DNA from: JASFUX01 sp050050115
GTDB lineage: Bacteria > Pseudomonadota > Alphaproteobacteria > Caulobacterales > Maricaulaceae
Reading direction: 5' to 3'
NCBI GenBank assembly: GCA_050050115.1
Contig: JASFUX010000036.1
Coordinates: forward strand, 1-17,146
DNA length: 17,146 bases
In this document: in pieces, positions 14,256 through 17,146 of the stretch
Numbering within the stretch: the stretch's first letter is position 1
How the letters are laid out: the number at the start of each line of letters is the position of its first letter
The notes under the pieces: model-generated
Told to the model about the DNA's origin: nothing
The model's database searches: none
What the model saw: only the letters and a program-made list of their open reading frames with translations
Translations under genes and position numbers: made by a program

Positions 14256-14459
14256 CTATGCGCCGAGCAGTGCTTGGGGCGCGACGGCCGCGGCGGCGGG
14301 GATACAGCCGCGCAGAAACGCGTTCTCACGCTCGAGCTCGACGATGCGCCGCTGGAGTTGAAGCAACGCCATAGCGGCGTCCTCGGCGGGGATGAGGGTC
14401 TTCACCTTGCGTGCGCCCTGCGGAGCGCGACGCTGCGTGACGGCGAGTGTCTGGGCCAT
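14256..14459 (-). CDS. Small coiled-coil protein, 67 residues, unknown function
   Basis: I do not recognise this protein, but it looks real. AGGAAGG stands nine bases before ATG 14459 on the minus strand. The middle (DAAMALLQLQRRIVELERENAFLRGCI) is a heptad-patterned coiled coil like that of small DNA-binding or scaffold proteins. The N-terminus is basic (TQRRAPQGARKVKT) and the tail is Ala-rich. It is the first gene of the leftward cluster, divergent from the sensor kinase with a 180-base shared spacer. The similar coiled coil at the C-terminus of the flavoprotein two genes downstream may be a point of contact, which is inference only. Confidence 0.6.
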   Translation of the reverse strand: MAQTLAVTQRRAPQGARKVKTLIPAEDAAMALLQLQRRIVELERENAFLRGCIPAAAAVAPQALLGA

Positions 14460-14560
14460 GGCGTCGTTCCTTCCTGTGTCGCGCGGCCTGCGAGTGCTGC
14501 CGCCCTCGAGCGAGACGAGAAGTAGAAAACGAGCCCGGAGTACGAAATTCGGAGATGTCC

Positions 14561-14597
14561 CTACGTAGTCGCCCTTATCAACATGGCTGGCTATAAT
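14561..14597 (+). promoter_or_regulatory. Candidate promoter of the sensor kinase operon with FixJ-box-like palindrome
   Basis: CTACGTAG (14561-14568) is a perfect palindrome followed, after 7 bases rich in C, by TAT (14576-14578). A consensus-like TATAAT lies at 14592-14597. The arrangement TA(C/G)GTAG-N7-TAT recurs upstream of the lone receiver gene at 16473-16490. As I recall, FixJ-regulated promoters in rhizobia contain GTAMGTAG; this is one mismatch away. Because the palindrome is symmetrical it could also act on the divergent leftward cluster. Confidence 0.45.
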
Positions 14598-14639
14598 TGC
14601 AGTCTTTCACTCTGCACGATGATGAAAAGGAGCACCGGC

Positions 14640-15800
14640 GTGAGCGATTCTCGCCCGGCACTGAATCAGCGTTACCGCGACCTCATCCTCGAGGCGTCGG
14701 GCGATGGCGTTTACGGGATCGACAAGAGCGGGATCACAATGTTCGCCAATCCCGCGGCCGTCCGCATGTGCGGCTTCACGCTTGAGGATATGGTGGGACA
14801 TAGCCAGCATGAACTGACCCATCACACGCACGCAGACGGGCGCCGTTATCCGGTTGCAGAATGCCCGATTTACGCGGCGCTGACCGACGGCGAGGTCCAT
14901 CGCGTCGACGATGACGTGTTCTGGCGCAAGGACGGAACGAGCTTTCCGGTAGAGTATGTTAGTACACCGATCATAGACGACGGCGCGATCGTAGGCGCGG
15001 TGATTTCGTTTCGCGACATCACCAAGCGCAAGGAGGCCGAGGCTGCGCTCGAACAGAGCCGCGAGCGCGCACGCGCGCTGCAGGCGGACCTCCACCACGT
15101 CTCGCGACTTAGCGCGATGGGAGAGATGGCGTCGGGGCTCGCGCATGAACTCAACCAACCGCTCACAGCCATTTCGAGCTATGTCCGGGCGGCCAGCAGA
15201 TATCTGCGGGCCGGCGGAGTGGACGCCGAAGAGCGCGCGCTCGATCTCATGGACAAAGCCGCGGCCCAGGCGCATCGGGCCGGGGACATCATTCGCGGGC
15301 TGCGCCAGTTCGTCCTCAAGGGCGACGGCGCGCGCGCCTTCGAGGATGTCGAAGCGGTCGTCAGCGAGGCGGTCAGCTTGGCGTCGTCGGCGGCTCGCGT
15401 GCGCCATATTGCAGTTGATGTCAGCGGCGAGCCAGGACTTTCGCCCGTGTTGATGGACAAGATCCGCATTCAGCAGGTCGTCGTGAACCTGGTGCGCAAC
15501 GCCGCCGAAGCCCTTGGATCCGTTGAGGACGCTCGCATCGAGGTGCGCGCCGCGCCTTGTCCGGAAGGCGGCGCGAAGGTGTCTGTGCGCGACAACGGCC
15601 CCGGTCTCGCCGAGGAGGTCAAGGGACAACTCTTTCAGTCGTTCGTCACGTCGAAGGCGTCCGGAATGGGAGTTGGCCTGTCGATCTGTCGTTCGATTGT
15701 TGAGGACCACGGCGGACGGATGTCGGCCGAAGAAAACGAGACCGGCGGCATGACGTTTTGCTTCACCCTGCCCGCAGCGCCGGACGAGGCGACGTCATGA
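14640..15800 (+). CDS. PAS-domain sensor histidine kinase, FixL-like architecture
   Basis: This 386-residue cytoplasmic histidine kinase phosphorylates the FixJ-type regulator encoded next to it. GTG 14640 was chosen because AAAAGGAG ends seven bases before it. The frame is open to 14583, but that start lies upstream of the TATAAT. One PAS domain (about residues 11-135) ends in GAVISFRDITKRKEAEAALEQ. The H-box is MASGLAHELNQPLTAISSYVRA with phospho-acceptor H169. The ATPase domain has NLVRNAAEA (283-291), VRDNGPGL and SGMGVGLSICRSIVEDHGG. The HELNQPL and GMGVGLSICRSI signatures place it with the FixL/DctB-like kinases. The PAS core HHTHADGRRYPVAECPIYAAL...VFWRKDGTSFPVEYVSTPI differs from the FixL haem pocket, so oxygen sensing should not be assumed. 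There are no membrane segments. Confidence 0.9.
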   Translation: MSDSRPALNQRYRDLILEASGDGVYGIDKSGITMFANPAAVRMCGFTLEDMVGHSQHELTHHTHADGRRYPVAECPIYAALTDGEVHRVDDDVFWRKDGTSFPVEYVSTPIIDDGAIVGAVISFRDITKRKEAEAALEQSRERARALQADLHHVSRLSAMGEMASGLAHELNQPLTAISSYVRAASRYLRAGGVDAEERALDLMDKAAAQAHRAGDIIRGLRQFVLKGDGARAFEDVEAVVSEAVSLASSAARVRHIAVDVSGEPGLSPVLMDKIRIQQVVVNLVRNAAEALGSVEDARIEVRAAPCPEGGAKVSVRDNGPGLAEEVKGQLFQSFVTSKASGMGVGLSICRSIVEDHGGRMSAEENETGGMTFCFTLPAAPDEATS

Positions 15801-16429
15801 GCGCGCCGCCCACCGTGTATGTGCTTGATGATGACGATGCGGTGCGCGACTCGCTCTCGGCCCTGCTGGAGTCGTGCGGATATCCGGTGAGGGCGTACGC
15901 GGCGGGCGAGTCCTTTCTCAGCGACTTGGACGAGAACTGGGCGGGATGCGTCGTTCTGGACGTGCGGATGCCTGGGCTCAGCGGCTTGGAGTTGCAGGAG
16001 CGTCTGGCGGCGATGAACGTTCCGCTTCCGGTAATCATTGTCACGGGCCACGGAGACTTGCCGATGGCCGTTCGCGCAATGAAGGCGGGCGCCGTCGACT
16101 TCATCGAAAAGCCCTACGACGAAGACGTGCTCCTTGAAAGCGTGCGCGAGGCGTTGTCGCGAGGCGCCAAGCAACAGGCGGACGCCGCGTCCGCCGAGGC
16201 GCTCAAGGCGAACCTCGCGCGGCTCACCCCTCGTGAGCAGCAGGTGCTCGAGCAGGTCGCGCTGGGCCACCCGAATAAGGTCGTCGCCTACAACCTCGGC
16301 ATCAGTCCCCGTACGGTGGAGATTCACCGCGCGCGAGTCGTTGAAAAGCTCCAGGCGCGCAACCTTTCGCACCTCGTGCGCATGGCGATCGCTGCGGGCG
16401 TGGTAAGCGCGGACGATACTGACTCGTAG
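15797..16429 (+). CDS. FixJ-type response regulator (receiver plus LuxR-type HTH)
   Basis: This 210-residue transcription regulator starts at the ATG overlapping the kinase stop (ATGA), so the two are cotranslated partners. The receiver holds D11-D14, phospho-acceptor D55 in VVLDVRMPG, T83 in VTGHGD and K105 in EKP. The DNA-binding half, LTPREQQVLEQVALGHPNKVVAYNLGISPRTVEIHRARV, is the LuxR/FixJ helix-turn-helix. Length and layout match FixJ (about 205 residues). Targets may include its own operon and the downstream receiver gene through the shared TA(C/G)GTAG motif, and perhaps the divergent leftward cluster. Confidence 0.93.
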   Translation: MSAPPTVYVLDDDDAVRDSLSALLESCGYPVRAYAAGESFLSDLDENWAGCVVLDVRMPGLSGLELQERLAAMNVPLPVIIVTGHGDLPMAVRAMKAGAVDFIEKPYDEDVLLESVREALSRGAKQQADAASAEALKANLARLTPREQQVLEQVALGHPNKVVAYNLGISPRTVEIHRARVVEKLQARNLSHLVRMAIAAGVVSADDTDS

Positions 16430-16472
16430 GTCGGGAGTGTGGGTGCCGTTCTCATGCAGTGACGCCGAGCAT

Positions 16473-16490
16473 GTAGGTAGCGCCCCGTAT
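16473..16490 (+). promoter_or_regulatory. Upstream motif of the lone receiver, matching that of the kinase operon
   Basis: GTAGGTAG (16473-16480), seven bases (CGCCCCG), then TAT at 16488-16490. This repeats the order and spacing of CTACGTAG-TCGCCCT-TAT at 14561-14578. It lies about 100 bases before the receiver gene, in a 162-base gap after the FixJ-like gene. It may be a promoter driven by that regulator. Confidence 0.4.
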
Positions 16491-16591
16491 TTTCCGTGGT
16501 TTTCGCTTGCCCCACATTCAGCAGCTCGACTCGACGCTCTCGGAGAGGCCCGGCGGGTCGCCTGACTGCCGAACGGAGCAAACCCAACCTG

Positions 16592-16951
16592 ATGCCCAAG
16601 ACGATCGCGATAGTCGACGACGACGAGGCCGTGCGCGATTCGCTGTCGGCGCTGCTCGCATCCGCAGGGTATGCGTTCCGCGCCTTCGCTTCGGGTGCCG
16701 CGTTCGTTGAGGCGACGGGGAAGAGCAGGCCTGACGGGGTCATTCTCGATCACCGTATGAGCGGCATGACCGGCGTGGAGCTGGCCGAGCGGCTCAAGAG
16801 TGAGCGGCCGGGGACCGTTATCGTGATGATATCGGGCAATCTCACCAGCGCTGAGCGTGCTCGAGCCGAGAGCGCCGGGGTCGCGGCGATCTTGGAGAAG
16901 CCGTTTTCCGACGACGCGCTTATCGCAGCGATCGAGACGGCTCTCGAGTAG
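16592..16951 (+). CDS. Single-domain response regulator, paralogue of the FixJ receiver
   Basis: This 119-residue stand-alone receiver has no output domain. Acidic pocket D9-D11, phospho-acceptor D53 in VILDHRMSG, S81 in MISGN and K103 in EKPF are all present, so it should accept phosphate. The stretch DDDEAVRDSLSALLASAGY matches the first 30 residues of the adjacent FixJ-like protein almost exactly (DDDDAVRDSLSALLESCGY), pointing to duplication of the receiver. ATG 16592 was chosen because the MPKTIAIVDDD start is standard; the nearest purine-rich site (CGGAG) is rather far upstream. It may compete for phosphate with the FixJ-like protein, act as a sink, or bind the kinase as LovR-type receivers do. 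Its own kinase could also be elsewhere. Confidence 0.88.
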   Translation: MPKTIAIVDDDEAVRDSLSALLASAGYAFRAFASGAAFVEATGKSRPDGVILDHRMSGMTGVELAERLKSERPGTVIVMISGNLTSAERARAESAGVAAILEKPFSDDALIAAIETALE

Positions 16952-17034
16952 ACCTGCGATGGAGAGACTTGCGTCATGATGGGGCAATCAGAGCAAGCCA
17001 AAGACGCGGGAGGCTCTCAATCACAAGCGATGGT

Positions 17035-17050
17035 CATGACCGCTTTCGAC
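17035..17050. repeat. Left half of palindromic repeat abutting IS copy 3
   Basis: TCATGACCGCTTTCGAC is the left arm of the target palindrome, with AC in the place of the central GC. The IS starts immediately after it. The other arm is outside the window. From 16952 to here I see no gene. Confidence 0.75.
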
Positions 17051-17146
17051 TGTGGTCTCAACGGGTCGACGCAACGCTTTAGTTCATCTGCGAGCTGGAG
17101 CAGAGCGCATGAAGCAACGACCTCGGATCTACTATTCCTCTGAGCA
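17051..17146 (+). mobile_element. 5' end of an IS30-family element (copy 3, cut by the window end)
   Basis: These 96 bases are identical to 11101-11196. They comprise the left inverted repeat and the first 12 or so codons of the transposase from ATG 17109. The orientation is the same as for the other two copies. The remainder lies beyond the window. Confidence 0.95.

Noticed and set aside
14575..14597. TTATCA/TATAAT as a -35/-10 pair
   Set aside because: The spacing is only 11 bases, too short for a housekeeping promoter; the TATAAT was kept only as part of a tentative region.
15635..16987. 450-codon reverse-strand frame opposite the regulators
   Set aside because: It is antisense to the FixJ-like and receiver genes, both of which carry full motifs.

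Overview
The window is high-GC bacterial DNA, most likely from an alphaproteobacterium. The support is a FixL/FixJ-style sensor and regulator pair, several Tat-dependent lipoproteins, an NTF2-like DUF1348 protein and a MadLM malonate transporter. I cannot fix the genus. No rRNA, tRNA, CRISPR array, phage or replication gene was seen. No stretch longer than 300 bases lacks a gene.

Layout. Both ends of the window lie inside copies of one IS30-family element: 1-84 is its 3' end and 17051-17146 its 5' end. A complete 1226-bp copy sits at 11101-12326, and all three point the same way. Each copy is inserted at the dyad centre of a short palindromic repeat that also occurs uninterrupted at 9032-9079, 9716-9751 and 10671-10706.

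Between the first two copies lie three blocks. (1) madL-madM (309-1438), a sodium/malonate-type transporter whose madL carries an in-frame TGA where the family has Trp. (2) A five-gene same-strand run (1737-8957) of exported enzymes: two serine hydrolases of the beta-lactamase/esterase class, a Tat-lipoprotein MmgE/PrpD homologue and two type-B carboxylesterases. Gaps are 1-55 bp, so it is probably one operon, and every product has an export signal. The likely role is periplasmic or surface breakdown of an ester or amide. The transporter next door and the PrpD-fold protein hint at a di- or tricarboxylate product, but the substrate is unknown. (3) An AT-richer stretch (about 9100-11070) with a small membrane protein, a SAM methyltransferase and a 100-residue protein of unknown function, all separated by palindromic repeats.

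Between the second and third copies, a leftward cluster (14459-12492) encodes a small coiled-coil protein, a DUF1348/NTF2-like protein, a pyridoxamine-phosphate-oxidase-like flavoprotein and an exported YHS protein. It ends at a strong hairpin. Diverging from it is a PAS histidine kinase overlapping a FixJ-type regulator, followed by a single-domain receiver that is a close paralogue of the FixJ receiver. The kinase and the lone receiver share an upstream motif, TA(C/G)GTAG-N7-TAT, suggesting co-regulation, possibly by the FixJ-like protein itself.

The most unusual points are the exported hydrolase/PrpD cluster, the nonsense codon in madL, the exact targeting of palindrome centres by the IS, and the matching 2-bp flanks at the two window ends. 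Those flanks would fit the two ends being one and the same IS copy.
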